NCBI GenBank assembly: GCA_029260015.1
Contig: JAJDEB010000023.1
Location: 481,457 to 545,456, forward strand
Origin: Phycisphaerae bacterium
GTDB taxonomy: Bacteria > Planctomycetota > Phycisphaerae > UBA1845
Direction: 5' to 3'
DNA: 64,000 nt
The notes beneath the pieces were generated by a model that was not told where the DNA came from, made no database searches, and saw nothing but the letters and a program-made list of their open reading frames with translations. Below are positions 53,932-63,571 of the stretch, one piece after another; the first letter of the stretch is position 1, and each line of letters starts with the position of its first letter. The translations under genes were made by a program, and so were the position numbers.

Positions 53932-55731
53932 ATGCAGATTCGAAACCTCGCCATCATCGCCCACGTTGACCACGGCAAGACGACGCTGGTCGATCAAATG
54001 CTCCGCCAATGCGGACAATTCCGCGACTCCCAGCTCACCGGCGAACGCATCCTCGACTCCAACGATCTGGAGCGAGAGCGGGGCATCACCATTACCTCGA
54101 AAAACATCGCCATCGTCTACAAGGGCACCAAAATCAACATCATCGACACGCCGGGTCACGCCGACTTTGGCGGTGAAGTGGAGCGCGTACTCAAGATGGC
54201 CGACGGTTGCCTCCTTCTCGTCGATGCGTTTGAAGGACCGATGCCACAAACCCGCTTCGTCCTTCGCAAAGCGTTTGAAGCGCACCTGCGTCCGGTCGTC
54301 GTCGTCAACAAGATCGACCGACACGATGCCCGGCCCGACGAAGTTCATGACGAAGTGCTCGATCTGTTTATCGAACTGGGGGCCGATGACGAAGCCCTCG
54401 ACTTCCCAACGGTCTTTGCCTCCGGTGTGAAGGGTTTCGCAACGCGCGATCTCGACAACATCCCCGATAACATCAACGCATTGTTCGACATGATACTCGA
54501 ACATGTGCCAGCGCCAGCCGCCGATCCGGAAGCACCGCTCCAAATGCTAATTACGACGCTTGACTACAACGACTACGTCGGTCGGATTGGCATTGGCCGC
54601 GTCTTCGGCGGAACGATCAGTTCCGGCAAGGATGTCATGGTCATTCATCGCGATGGCACACAAACGAAAGAGCGCGTCGCCGAACTTTATGCGTTCGACG
54701 GTTTGGGAAGAATCCGCGTAGATAAAGTGAAGGCTGGCGATCTTTGCGCCGTGGTCGGTTTGAAATCCGTAGACATCGGCAACACCATCGCCGAACTCGA
54801 CAACCCCATGCCACTGCCCATCGTCAACATCGACGAACCAACGTTGAACATGACATTCAGCGTCAATTCGTCACCCTTCGCCGGACAGAGCGGGCAGTTT
54901 CTTACAAGCCGCCAGATCCGCGATCGCCTCGACCGCGAACTGCAATCCAACGTGTCCCTCCGCGTCGAACAGGGGGCATCGCCTGAGGAATTCCTCGTTT
55001 CGGGTCGTGGCATGCTGCACCTTTCGATCTTGATCGAGAACATGCGGCGCGAAGGATTTGAACTCACCGTCGGAAAACCGCGTGTGATCTACCGCGAACT
55101 CAACGACAAGAAAACCGAACCGATCGAACTCTGCGTGATCGACGTTCCCAACGAACATGTCGGACCAGTGATGGAAATGATGGGCCCGCGCCGCGGCATC
55201 TGTCGCAACATGGACGCCCAGGAATCGCGCACGCAAATCGAATTCACAGTTCCCGCACGCGGATTGATCGGTTTGAGAAATCGTCTGCTGACGGCCACCA
55301 ACGGCACAGCGATCATGCACCACAACTTCTATGAATACGAATACTTCCGTGGGTCGATCCCCGGCCGCGCCAACGGCGTGATGATGGCCAGCGACCCAGG
55401 ACTGGCTACTGCTTACGCCCTGCAAAATCTCGCCGATCGCGGCAGCTTTTTCATCGGTCCGCGCGACGCCGTCTACGAAGGTCAGGTGATCGGCGAACAT
55501 TGCCGCGACAACGACCTGCCCGTCAACGTCGCCCGCGAAAAGAAACTCACCAACATGCGGGCGGCTGGCAGCGACAAAACGGTCGTCTTGAAACCGCCGC
55601 GTGAAATGACTTTAGAGATGGCCCTAGAATTCATCGAAGACGACGAATACGTCGAAGTGACGCCCGACGCATTGCGCCTGCGCAAACGCGTGCTGAAAGA
55701 AAGCGACCGCAAAAGAATCCGCCGCAAGTAA
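53932..55731 (+). CDS. typA: Ribosome-associated GTPase TypA/BipA
   Basis: A 599-residue translational GTPase. G1 is AHVDHGKT, switch II is [14 protein letters not shown], and NKID is the G4 motif; the TypA-type C-terminal domains follow, with the typical stretch [20 protein letters not shown]. It acts on the 50S subunit in assembly and stress responses. The ATG at 53932 gives the standard [15 protein letters not shown] start; the frame is open to 53899. No clear ribosome site. Confidence 0.97.
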   Translation: MQIRNLAIIAHVDHGKTTLVDQMLRQCGQFRDSQLTGERILDSNDLERERGITITSKNIAIVYKGTKINIIDTPGHADFGGEVERVLKMADGCLLLVDAFEGPMPQTRFVLRKAFEAHLRPVVVVNKIDRHDARPDEVHDEVLDLFIELGADDEALDFPTVFASGVKGFATRDLDNIPDNINALFDMILEHVPAPAADPEAPLQMLITTLDYNDYVGRIGIGRVFGGTISSGKDVMVIHRDGTQTKERVAELYAFDGLGRIRVDKVKAGDLCAVVGLKSVDIGNTIAELDNPMPLPIVNIDEPTLNMTFSVNSSPFAGQSGQFLTSRQIRDRLDRELQSNVSLRVEQGASPEEFLVSGRGMLHLSILIENMRREGFELTVGKPRVIYRELNDKKTEPIELCVIDVPNEHVGPVMEMMGPRRGICRNMDAQESRTQIEFTVPARGLIGLRNRLLTATNGTAIMHHNFYEYEYFRGSIPGRANGVMMASDPGLATAYALQNLADRGSFFIGPRDAVYEGQVIGEHCRDNDLPVNVAREKKLTNMRAAGSDKTVVLKPPREMTLEMALEFIEDDEYVEVTPDALRLRKRVLKESDRKRIRRK

Positions 55732-55908
55732 TTAAGTATTGAAAAACGCGCCAATCGCGGCGTGTTGTGATTGGGGGACGCCGAAAGCCACAAACCTCGC
55801 GTCACGAGCCACGCCCAAGAGGCTATTGGCATGGCCGCGCGCCAATGCCTGCGCCATTCAATTCGCAAAAATCAACGCCGCACGAGAGCAATTCTTGAAA
55901 CCGATTTA

Positions 55909-57114
55909 TTACTCGCGCTCTTGCACGGGTCGCTCAGCTTGATCAATTTTTGCCTCAATATCGTCAATAATACGCATGAGATTTGCCTCGTCTCGCATTC
56001 GTATTCGGCATTGCTCCATCACATCCCGATCCAGTTGAATTGACTTTAAGTCTTGCAATGCACCCTTCGTGTAAATCCTCTTAAACGCCAAAAGAGCACT
56101 GGCACCTACATGGGGATTCAGATCGTCCGCGGCAAGGAGTTTGCGGAGTGTTGGGGCTGCCTCTTCATATGAGTACTGTTCAAGCAATGATACAACCCGC
56201 TTCTTTTTTAGACTACTCTTCAAAAGGCCCATGAATTCGTCAAACACAACGACATCGGTTTGCTGAGGATGCCGGGTACATGCCTCCAAAACACGTATTC
56301 GCGTATCGGTACTTACGATGTTGTCGCGGATCACATCATAAAGCATTTGACGGCTATCGGCGTCATCCGCTCTACCCAACACGCTTGCCGCCAGAGGAAG
56401 CATACCCTTGTCGGCCTTGAGTCTACGCCAATTATCCTTCAGAATCTGAATCGCCTGCGAAGTCGGGTTCCAATAGAATCCGGTTAAGACTAGTCCCTTG
56501 TGACGAGGCAAAGATGTCGGTTCAAATAGAATTGCCCCAAGCTCTTCGTAGACAACGGGATTGGGACCAGGATTTCGGGTAAGTCCCATTATCGCAAGAT
56601 CCTGCAGCTTTACTTCTGAGCAGTTCTGCCAAATACTCATCCACATTTCTGTAGGGCCCGACGCAGTTCGAGACGGAGCAATGACCAAGTCTTCATACGC
56701 TGCCTCTGCCCTTCCAGGAAACTTCCAGACTAGTTCCAGCAAGAACGCCGTTTGCGATGGTTCGGGCGGGTAGGGCAGATAACGAAATGTAACCCCTCCG
56801 GCATTAGTTGAAGCAGTCTTGGCTCGATCATCCCACACGGCAAAATCTTCACGGTGAGCGCGTCGTTCATTCACGATAAGTGCTGCCAGTCCGATTCCCC
56901 ACGAGTCTCGTGCTAACACAGCGACGTCCAGGATGGCATCTGAATCGTTTATGAGACTGTCGCGGATCGCTCTGTAATCAGCACCCTCAGCAGTTACCAT
57001 TGACTGCAATAAGGCATTAGCAGGCGGTAGTCGTTCTGACGCAAATAGGTTGTTAAGCCCAATACTATTCGAACAGATCAGCACGATGAGTTGAATGCAA
57101 GTATACTTAGTCAT
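55909..57114 (-). CDS. Hypothetical exported HEAT-like repeat protein
   Basis: A 401-residue protein of no recognised family. A signal-like N-terminus (CIQLIVLICSNSIGLNNLFA) precedes helices, including HEAT-like units (ASVLGRADDADSRQMLYDVI, YEEAAPTLRKLLAADDLNPH). DNA composition seems A/T-richer than the adjacent typA, a hint of transfer but only by eye. ATG at 57114, ribosome site weak. Function unknown. Confidence 0.72.
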   Translation of the reverse strand: MTKYTCIQLIVLICSNSIGLNNLFASERLPPANALLQSMVTAEGADYRAIRDSLINDSDAILDVAVLARDSWGIGLAALIVNERRAHREDFAVWDDRAKTASTNAGGVTFRYLPYPPEPSQTAFLLELVWKFPGRAEAAYEDLVIAPSRTASGPTEMWMSIWQNCSEVKLQDLAIMGLTRNPGPNPVVYEELGAILFEPTSLPRHKGLVLTGFYWNPTSQAIQILKDNWRRLKADKGMLPLAASVLGRADDADSRQMLYDVIRDNIVSTDTRIRVLEACTRHPQQTDVVVFDEFMGLLKSSLKKKRVVSLLEQYSYEEAAPTLRKLLAADDLNPHVGASALLAFKRIYTKGALQDLKSIQLDRDVMEQCRIRMRDEANLMRIIDDIEAKIDQAERPVQERE

Positions 57115-57238
57115 TTTATAGTCTCGTGAGGCAACTCGAGAGATTCTTCGGATCTTCTAAATAGATTATATCGAGTCGGATCACGCATTATCACTTTCAA
57201 TGGTGCTTCGCGTACGTAACCTTCACAGCCCTAACGCG

Positions 57239-58570
57239 CTAAAACCGCTTCCATAGTTGAGTTGATAGCTCGCGCGCTTTTGCGAACACTTCGCGTTCAT
57301 CGATGCCGACCATCGTGCCGCCCTGCATCCGCCAGGAGCCGTCCACCATCACCGAATCAACGCGCCCGGTGGGCAATCCGAACAGCAGATGCCCGAGGAA
57401 GTTCTGTGATTTCAGCGGTGTCGGTGCATCATAATTCATCAAAACGAGGTCGGCTTTCGCCCCAACCGCCAACCGCCCCACATTCCACCCCAAACATTGC
57501 CGCACGATTTCGCGGTTGTTCTCAAGCAGCAACGTCCCCGCGTCAGCAAACCCCACGCGCGGATCGCCGGTCCCATGCTTATGCAACAGATTCACCGCCC
57601 GCACATCATCCAGCATTGTCGGCGACATGCCGTCTGTACCAAGTCCCACGCAAACGTTAGAGGACAGCATCCGTTGAATATCGGCCCGCCCCACTGCATT
57701 GTTCATGTTCGATTGCGGGTTGTGAACCACGCACGTTGACGTACTCGCCAGCAAATCGTGCTCAGCATCGTCGAGATGGATGCAGTGCGCACAAATCGTA
57801 TTCGCCTTGAGCACGCCAGCATCAGCCAACCGATTGACAACGCGCTTGCCATAACGCTTCACACTGTCATCCGGATCAAACTTGGATTCGGAAACGTGAA
57901 TATGAAAACCACGATCGCGCCCCTTCATGGCATCCACACAGCGCGTCAACAATTCATCATCCAACGTCATCGACGCATGCAAACCAAACATGCCCCGCGC
58001 AAGCCCGGAAGAATTCGCGGCAGACTTTTCCAGAAACGCGATGTTCTCTGCCACCCCTTCATCTGCAATCGCCTGACCGTCGCGATTGGAAACCTCGTAG
58101 CACAACCCACAGCGCACGCCCACATCATCAGCCGCCGCAGCAATCGCGTCGAGACTGCCCGTGACCGCATTGGGCGATGCGTGATGATCAATGATCGTGG
58201 TCACCCCGGCTCGAATCGCGCGGGTCATCGCCACCAGCGCACTGTAGCGAACATCTTCCGGCGTCAGCGCTTTATCAAGCGACCACCACAAACGCTCAAG
58301 GATTTCCATGAAATTCGTCGGCGGCGGATCGTGCGGACTGAGCCCACACGCAAACGTGCTGTAGAAATGATTGTGCGCATTGATGAATCCCGGAAGGATG
58401 AGTCGCCCACCGGCATCGATCACTTCACCATTCATCGCGCCCGCATCGGTTCGCCGGCCAACCCATGCGATTTCATCACCGCACACCTGCACCGCGCCGT
58501 CTTCGATAACGCCCGCACCGTCGTCGAGCGTGACAACCGTTCCACCCGTCATCCAAATTGAATCACTCAT
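57239..58570 (-). CDS. ssnA: SsnA-like putative aminohydrolase
   Basis: A 443-residue amidohydrolase of the SsnA/TrzN/AtzA group. Metal ligands are in INAHNHFYS (His-x-His), HIHVSES, CAHCIHLDD and GLGTDGMS. SsnA lies next to ygfK in E. coli and Clostridia, in clusters connected with selenium-dependent molybdenum hydroxylases and purine breakdown; here a ygfK-like gene is divergent at 58776. The ATG at 58570 has GAGGTG upstream and begins MSDSIWMTGGTVVTLDD. The reaction is likely hydrolytic deamination of a purine or similar ring, but unproven. Confidence 0.87.
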   Translation of the reverse strand: MSDSIWMTGGTVVTLDDGAGVIEDGAVQVCGDEIAWVGRRTDAGAMNGEVIDAGGRLILPGFINAHNHFYSTFACGLSPHDPPPTNFMEILERLWWSLDKALTPEDVRYSALVAMTRAIRAGVTTIIDHHASPNAVTGSLDAIAAAADDVGVRCGLCYEVSNRDGQAIADEGVAENIAFLEKSAANSSGLARGMFGLHASMTLDDELLTRCVDAMKGRDRGFHIHVSESKFDPDDSVKRYGKRVVNRLADAGVLKANTICAHCIHLDDAEHDLLASTSTCVVHNPQSNMNNAVGRADIQRMLSSNVCVGLGTDGMSPTMLDDVRAVNLLHKHGTGDPRVGFADAGTLLLENNREIVRQCLGWNVGRLAVGAKADLVLMNYDAPTPLKSQNFLGHLLFGLPTGRVDSVMVDGSWRMQGGTMVGIDEREVFAKARELSTQLWKRF

Positions 58571-58775
58571 GCGTCCACACCTCATACCGTTCCAACTTAT
58601 GCATTCTTAAGCATAACTTAGCCCAAACCGGCGTTTCGCGGAACCATGCGGGATCAACGCATGTCCTACTTTGGATGAGTGCCTTTAAGACCGACGCCAA
58701 TGGTGGTAACATCAACAATGCGCCGTCGTCAGAATCGAATGTCTTTTGAACTGACCGCAAGGAACCCAACGCCAA

Positions 58776-60761
58776 ATGGTCGAACTCATTTGCACATCCT
58801 TTGCAGACCATGTTGTCCGCATCCATCAGGAATTGCAGACCCAATCAGCCGTCTTCGATTTCCCCAAGGGCAAATGGTTCACGCCCGACCCCACCGGTCC
58901 AGATTTGTCGGTCGCGTTTCACGACGAGCGTGCCGCAAATGCATCGGGGCCGGCGGCAGGCCCACACGGGCAGATGGCTCAAAACATTGTCTTGAGCTAC
59001 CTGGCTGGCGGGCGCATTCTCGAACTCAAGACCGTTCAGATTAACGATGAATTGAAAATTCCGCGCCCGTGCATTGACGCCACCAACATCGGGTACAACG
59101 TGGAATGGTCGCAGGAACTCCGCCTGCACGAATCGTTGCACGAATACGTCAGCGGGGCGATGCTTGTTCACATTCTGCGAAGCGGCGGATTCTTCGACGA
59201 CGTCAACATGACCGAACCGATCGGCGACGTCATATACGACATGTCGGTCGGCTATGATCTTAAAGGCATCCAACACCCGCGCGTGCGCCGCTTCATCGAA
59301 GGCATGCTCGATGCAACATCGATCGTCGATGCGATGCGTTTACAAATCCCCGCGAAGTACAAGCACCTGCGCGACCTCGACTATCCGACGGTGATTTCCC
59401 GCTCGATCACACTATCAACGTTTCACGGCTGCCCCGCCGACGAAATCGAACGCATCTGCGAACACCTCATCGAAACCTACAACGTCAACGTCATCATCAA
59501 AATGAATCCGCCGATGCTGGGCAAGGATCAGCTCGAACATTTACTGTTGGATGTGATGGGTTATCGCGACATCAAGGTGCATCCGCCGGCATACACAAGC
59601 GGTTTGCAATTCGACGAATCGCTCGACATTGTCCGGCGATTGGACGCGCTTGCGAAGAATCGCGGCTTGCGTTGCGGGGCGAAGTTTTCCAACACGCTCG
59701 AAGTCGCCAACCATCGCGACTTTTTCACGCCCGACAACGAGGTCATGTATCTCTCAGGTCAGCCGCTGTATGTGTTGGCGATCGCACTTGCCGCGAAGTT
59801 CCGTGCCGACATGGATGCCGATGTTCCGATCACATTCAGTGCCGGCATCGATCAGAAAAACTTCGCCGACACGGTGGCGTGTGGCATCGCGCCCGTCACC
59901 GTTTGCACTGACTTATTAAGGCCGGGGGGCTATGCGCGGCTGCCGAAGTATTTGAATCAACTTGCAAGAGACATGAAAAAGCTCGGCGCGAACACTATCG
60001 ATGAATTCGTTCTTGGGCGCTGCGACACACCGGCAATCACCGACCCGATACAAGCCGGTTGGCACAACACGCAGGCCATCGCCAAAGCGGCAGCGGCTAA
60101 CCCGCGCTATCAACAGGACAAGAACGATTCGATCCCGAAACGCATCGGCTCGCACCTAGTCGTATTCGATTGCATCACCTGCGATAAATGCATTCCCGTC
60201 TGCCCCAACGACGCGAACTTCACCTATCCGCTGGCCCAGCAGAATTTTGAATACCGCGACATCATCGTTGCGCCGGACGGCACAACCGAACTCGCCGACG
60301 AAACGCAAACCATGACCATCGAACGCTCTATGCAGATCGCCAACTTCGGCGACTACTGCAACGAATGCGGCAACTGCGACACGTTTTGCCCCGAGTACGG
60401 CGGACCGTTCATCAAGAAGCCGACATTCTTCAGCCGCCTGAGCGAATTCCAACAACGTCGCGCTCACGACGGTTTCTTCGCACAACGATCAGACACACAC
60501 GACACCATTCATGGCCGCATCGAAGGCAATGAATACCTGTTACGCGTCGATTGCAAAGCCGGTGATACCTGCTTCATCGACAACAACGCCGAAATTCATT
60601 TCGACAGAACGCACGCGCCGACACGCGCACGCCTGGTTAGCAATGGTGCATCTGAGCACAGGGCCAACATGAATATTTACCACACCATGCGCCTGCTGCT
60701 GGAAGGTATCTTCGACCCGTCGCGATTGAATCCAATCAACGCCAATCAGATAAATGCATAG
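58776..60761 (+). CDS. ygfK: YgfK-like iron-sulfur protein lacking the GltD module
   Basis: A 661-residue protein. The N-terminal ~440 residues match the DHOD-like TIM barrel of YgfK: AAGPHGQMAQNIVLSYLAGG, SVGYDLKGIQHP, STFHGCPADEIERICEHL and VTVCTDLLRPGGYARL. A C-terminal ferredoxin part follows with CITCDKCIPVCPN (about 467) and CNECGNCDTFCPEYGG (about 528). E. coli YgfK is about 1030 residues because it has a GltD-like FAD/NAD(P) module between these two parts; that module is absent here. AAGGAA lies ten bases before the ATG at 58776. It is divergent from ssnA, with a 205-base gap holding both promoters. Confidence 0.88.
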   Translation: MVELICTSFADHVVRIHQELQTQSAVFDFPKGKWFTPDPTGPDLSVAFHDERAANASGPAAGPHGQMAQNIVLSYLAGGRILELKTVQINDELKIPRPCIDATNIGYNVEWSQELRLHESLHEYVSGAMLVHILRSGGFFDDVNMTEPIGDVIYDMSVGYDLKGIQHPRVRRFIEGMLDATSIVDAMRLQIPAKYKHLRDLDYPTVISRSITLSTFHGCPADEIERICEHLIETYNVNVIIKMNPPMLGKDQLEHLLLDVMGYRDIKVHPPAYTSGLQFDESLDIVRRLDALAKNRGLRCGAKFSNTLEVANHRDFFTPDNEVMYLSGQPLYVLAIALAAKFRADMDADVPITFSAGIDQKNFADTVACGIAPVTVCTDLLRPGGYARLPKYLNQLARDMKKLGANTIDEFVLGRCDTPAITDPIQAGWHNTQAIAKAAAANPRYQQDKNDSIPKRIGSHLVVFDCITCDKCIPVCPNDANFTYPLAQQNFEYRDIIVAPDGTTELADETQTMTIERSMQIANFGDYCNECGNCDTFCPEYGGPFIKKPTFFSRLSEFQQRRAHDGFFAQRSDTHDTIHGRIEGNEYLLRVDCKAGDTCFIDNNAEIHFDRTHAPTRARLVSNGASEHRANMNIYHTMRLLLEGIFDPSRLNPINANQINA

Positions 60762-60807
60762 ACGTTGACCCTACCACATCACCAATGCATCATTCGACTT
60801 ACGATGG

Positions 60808-61017
60808 CTATTGAATCATCCCGCCCTTGCCCGCATCCTCATGCGCAATGCCCAAGATTAGCGAAACCCCAACGCCGAGTATTGTTAGCACCAACTCCTC
60901 CGAAACGCCCAGCCCGAACTCCACCGCGAACGCCGCAGTCACCGTCGCCAGCGCCACACGCGTCTTCCGCGATCGCAACGGATTCGTCAATTTTCGCCAC
61001 AGTGTTTCTTTTGCCAT
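60808..61017 (-). CDS. Small holin-like membrane protein
   Basis: A 69-residue protein: basic N-terminus (KETLWRKLTNPLRSRKTR), two hydrophobic segments (VALATVTAAFAVEFGL and LVLTILGVGVSLILG) and a short C-terminal tail. The layout resembles small phage holins, and the next genes (ATPase-GNAT, S24 repressor) also have a phage character. ATG at 61017 with a GGGGGGAAA upstream. No lysin gene is adjacent, so function is uncertain. Confidence 0.6.
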   Translation of the reverse strand: MAKETLWRKLTNPLRSRKTRVALATVTAAFAVEFGLGVSEELVLTILGVGVSLILGIAHEDAGKGGMIQ

Positions 61018-61120
61018 TGCTTTCCCCCCGAATGTTTTCACTTTCCCCAAGGCCAACATGTCAACTCAAACCCAACCGCTAAGCACCAGACCATCCCGTT
61101 CAATCAAAAGGAGTGAGCGA

Positions 61121-61153
61121 TTCGGCGGGTCACCCCGCTAGATGCCCGCCGAA
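61121..61153. other. GC-rich inverted repeat
   Basis: TTCGGCGGG (61121-61129) and its perfect complement (61145-61153), 15-base loop, no T run. It lies between the ATPase-GNAT gene (ending at 61215, leftward) and the holin-like gene, and could end or stabilise that transcript. Confidence 0.5.
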
Positions 61154-61214
61154 CCGCCAAGAGGAAGGATGTAGAATGCAATTCCAAATGCGCATGTTTG
61201 ATCCTGTCCGCCAA

Positions 61215-62633
61215 TCAAACGCTTTTGCGCGCCGTTCTCTCCCACAAGTAATACACCGGTTTGCTGCCGATCAGATTGCGAAACAATCGCGCCAACATCT
61301 GCGATGACTGCCGTTCAACCCGTTTCTCTCCGCCAGCTGTCGTGGCCTCGTACCACTGAGCGACCAATTGCGAAACCGCCGCCCTCAGTTTCGGCCTGCG
61401 ACACACCTGATTCTCGAAGTCAGGTGACAACGGGTCTGCTCCCAGCGCATTTACTTCGTCAATGACCCGCTGCCTTTTCGGTGGAATCTTGCACACGCCG
61501 ATTCGCTTCATGCCCGCCCGTTCAAATACCGGATTGACCGCCCCCATGGATGCCAGACATTCGACGAATCGCGTGCCCACCAACGGCAGCGTACGCCGTA
61601 CGAATCGATGCGCGATCCCGCACCCGCGAATATCCGGGTGCAATACAAGCCGGCGAAGTATTCGCATTTCACGATTAAGTCGTTTCAGATTTCGCGTATA
61701 GCGGCTATCGGTGGCTGCGTTGCGCAGCGCGAGCTTTGCTGGCCCGTGCGAATACACACAGATGCCCAGCGGTTCGCCATCTTTCCCTTCGCGCAAGACG
61801 AACACTTTGCTGACAAAACCAAGCTCGTCGCTCGTGCGGTAGTGCATCTGGTAAAACGCGTTGTAATCACGGCGCGTTCCACGTTCAATGTGGAGGCGTC
61901 GCCAGATGCTCGGCGCTCGAAGAACCGGTGCGCGCTCTAACACGTCAAGTTCATCGCCACCTTTGAGATTCAAACGCATGTCCGGCTGAAGGTCGGCGAG
62001 AATATCTTCGTTATTCGTCGCCAGGACGATCGCCAACCCGCGACGCGTCGCCAGCCGGCGCAAGTTGTACGCGATCGATTTAGCCGCCCGCCGATGCAAG
62101 CCACTTGCAAACTCGTCGATGATCAGGAGACCGGGCGCCGCTCCCGCCCCCTCCGAAGCGAACCCAATCGCCCTCGCCAGCCGCGCCCGGAACTTCTCCC
62201 CATCGGACAGCTCTTCGTACACGCGCATCCAAAGCTGCGCTTCACCCAATGCGCACTGGCTCAGGATCGACATCGCCACCCCCAGCGATGCACGCGGAGC
62301 CACCGCATCAATCAGCGCGCGGTTGGCCGGAAACGTCATCCGTGAAATGTTATGCGCCCGGGGAAACTGCGCTTCGACCAAACCCAGCGCCGTCGATTTT
62401 CCCGTTCCCGAATGACCCACGAACGCCACGATCCGTCCCGGCGCAATCGGAATAACTTGATCCGGCAGCACCACGCGTGCGCCAGCCGGAACCACACCGA
62501 AGTACCGCGCCACTTCCGACGCCCGACTCGACTGAGCCACTCGGGTCGCCTCAACCGAACAACCGATTTGAGCCAACTCCGCAGCCACCTTGCCCTCCGC
62601 CCTTCCAGGCCTGTCTTCGACGATCGCTGCCAA
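61215..62633 (-). CDS. ABC-type ATPase fused to GNAT acetyltransferase (COG2401-like)
   Basis: A 472-residue fusion. The N-terminal half is an ABC ATPase: Walker A GHSGTGKST (about 73), signature LSDGEKFRARLARA, Walker B LLIIDEFASGLHRRAA, with an unusual spacer. The C-terminal half is a GNAT domain: VFVLREGKDGEPLGICVY, LVLHPDIRGCGIAHRFV (acetyl-CoA loop) and VNPVFERAGMKRIGV. It fits COG2401, an ATPase fused to an acetyltransferase, of unknown biochemistry and often in mobile or phage settings. The start is TTG at 62633, preceded by GGAGGGG seven bases away; a TTG at 62651 lies above that site. Confidence 0.87.
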   Translation of the reverse strand: MAAIVEDRPGRAEGKVAAELAQIGCSVEATRVAQSSRASEVARYFGVVPAGARVVLPDQVIPIAPGRIVAFVGHSGTGKSTALGLVEAQFPRAHNISRMTFPANRALIDAVAPRASLGVAMSILSQCALGEAQLWMRVYEELSDGEKFRARLARAIGFASEGAGAAPGLLIIDEFASGLHRRAAKSIAYNLRRLATRRGLAIVLATNNEDILADLQPDMRLNLKGGDELDVLERAPVLRAPSIWRRLHIERGTRRDYNAFYQMHYRTSDELGFVSKVFVLREGKDGEPLGICVYSHGPAKLALRNAATDSRYTRNLKRLNREMRILRRLVLHPDIRGCGIAHRFVRRTLPLVGTRFVECLASMGAVNPVFERAGMKRIGVCKIPPKRQRVIDEVNALGADPLSPDFENQVCRRPKLRAAVSQLVAQWYEATTAGGEKRVERQSSQMLARLFRNLIGSKPVYYLWERTARKSV

Positions 62634-62781
62634 GTTTCCACCCCTCCACAATCACCTTAACACCCACGCAACACCCTAACATATACCGAATATTACAACG
62701 TGCGCAATGATTTGTCAAAGGGAATCCGGCGCGGCTAGGGCCAGTCGTATGCGTTGAGAAACTGTGGCTGAAGTAAACCGG

Positions 62782-63444
62782 CTAGAGGTCACGGCTTACG
62801 AGAGAAGTGACGATCCCCTGGATCGAAAAATCGCGACGTTCGTCGATGATCATGGGCTGGGTGGCTGGGTTGTCACCGCGAAGAACAATGGTTCGTTTGC
62901 CGCCGCTGCTGTCCACGCTGACCCGCTTGAGCGTTGGCTCGCCATCAACCAAACAGGCGCAGATTTTCCCCTGAACGAGTTCCGGCTGAACTTCCGGACG
63001 GTAGTGAACCAGAACCATGTCGCCGGGTTTGAGTGTCGGCTCCATGCTGTCAAAAGTAAGGCGTAAACAGTAGAAATCGGGCGACCACAGATGCTTGAGC
63101 ACCGGGAACATCTGCATCTGTTCCTGCGATTGTGCCGGTGGACCAGCCGGTATGCTGCCAAACGTTGGCAGGTGGCGAATCTCGAGTCGCTGCGGATTGT
63201 CGTGGTCTTCCCCCTCACCGATCAGCACGGCTTGTGGAATATCCAAAGCGACCGCAAGAGCATGAATTGTTCTCGGGGCTGGGCTACGATGATGACGCTC
63301 GATCGCGGAAAGATACCCCTGATTGATCCCCGCCACCTCGGCAAGTTTGACCTGCGAATAGCCCATCTCACGCCGCCGGGCGCGCACCCGGTCGCCTATC
63401 CGCTCCACTGCCCTTTGCGCTATTCCTGGATTGCGACTTGCCAT
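62782..63444 (-). CDS. S24/LexA-like cleavable repressor with HTH domain
   Basis: A 220-residue phage-CI-like repressor. The N-terminal helix-turn-helix is GYSQVKLAEVAGINQGYLSA (about 29-48). The C-terminal S24 peptidase has Ser in TFDSMEPTLKPGD and Lys in EPTLKRVSV, and the likely self-cleavage Ala-Gly is in SIPAGPP (about 110). It probably controls its own gene and a mobile or SOS-like regulon. The ATG at 63444 lies immediately downstream of a perfect operator, and the promoter's -10 is inside that operator; a TTG at 63462 would overlap the operator and is not preferred. Confidence 0.93.
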   Translation of the reverse strand: MASRNPGIAQRAVERIGDRVRARRREMGYSQVKLAEVAGINQGYLSAIERHHRSPAPRTIHALAVALDIPQAVLIGEGEDHDNPQRLEIRHLPTFGSIPAGPPAQSQEQMQMFPVLKHLWSPDFYCLRLTFDSMEPTLKPGDMVLVHYRPEVQPELVQGKICACLVDGEPTLKRVSVDSSGGKRTIVLRGDNPATQPMIIDERRDFSIQGIVTSLVSRDL

Positions 63445-63445
63445 A

Positions 63446-63465
63446 ATATTGCTATACAGCAATAT
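63446..63465. promoter_or_regulatory. Perfect palindromic operator of the S24 repressor
   Basis: ATATTGCT-ATAC-AGCAATAT, two perfect 8-bp arms around four bases. It ends one base before the start codon (leftward ATG at 63444), so bound repressor would block the gene's own promoter. Confidence 0.85.
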
Positions 63466-63479
63466 CGGATTTGTTTCAA
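63451..63479 (-). promoter_or_regulatory. Promoter of the S24 repressor, leaderless transcript likely
   Basis: On the minus strand: TTGAAA (63474-63479), 17-base spacer, TATAGC (63451-63456). The -10 lies inside the operator, and the predicted start is within a few bases of the ATG at 63444, so the mRNA may have no leader. Confidence 0.6.
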
Positions 63480-63571
63480 GCCTTGGCTTAGGGAATGTGC
63501 CGCACGCTTCGGCCCGACGGACTCACCCAACGACCCAATGACAGCCGCCCGCAATCCGCTACGATGAAGTC

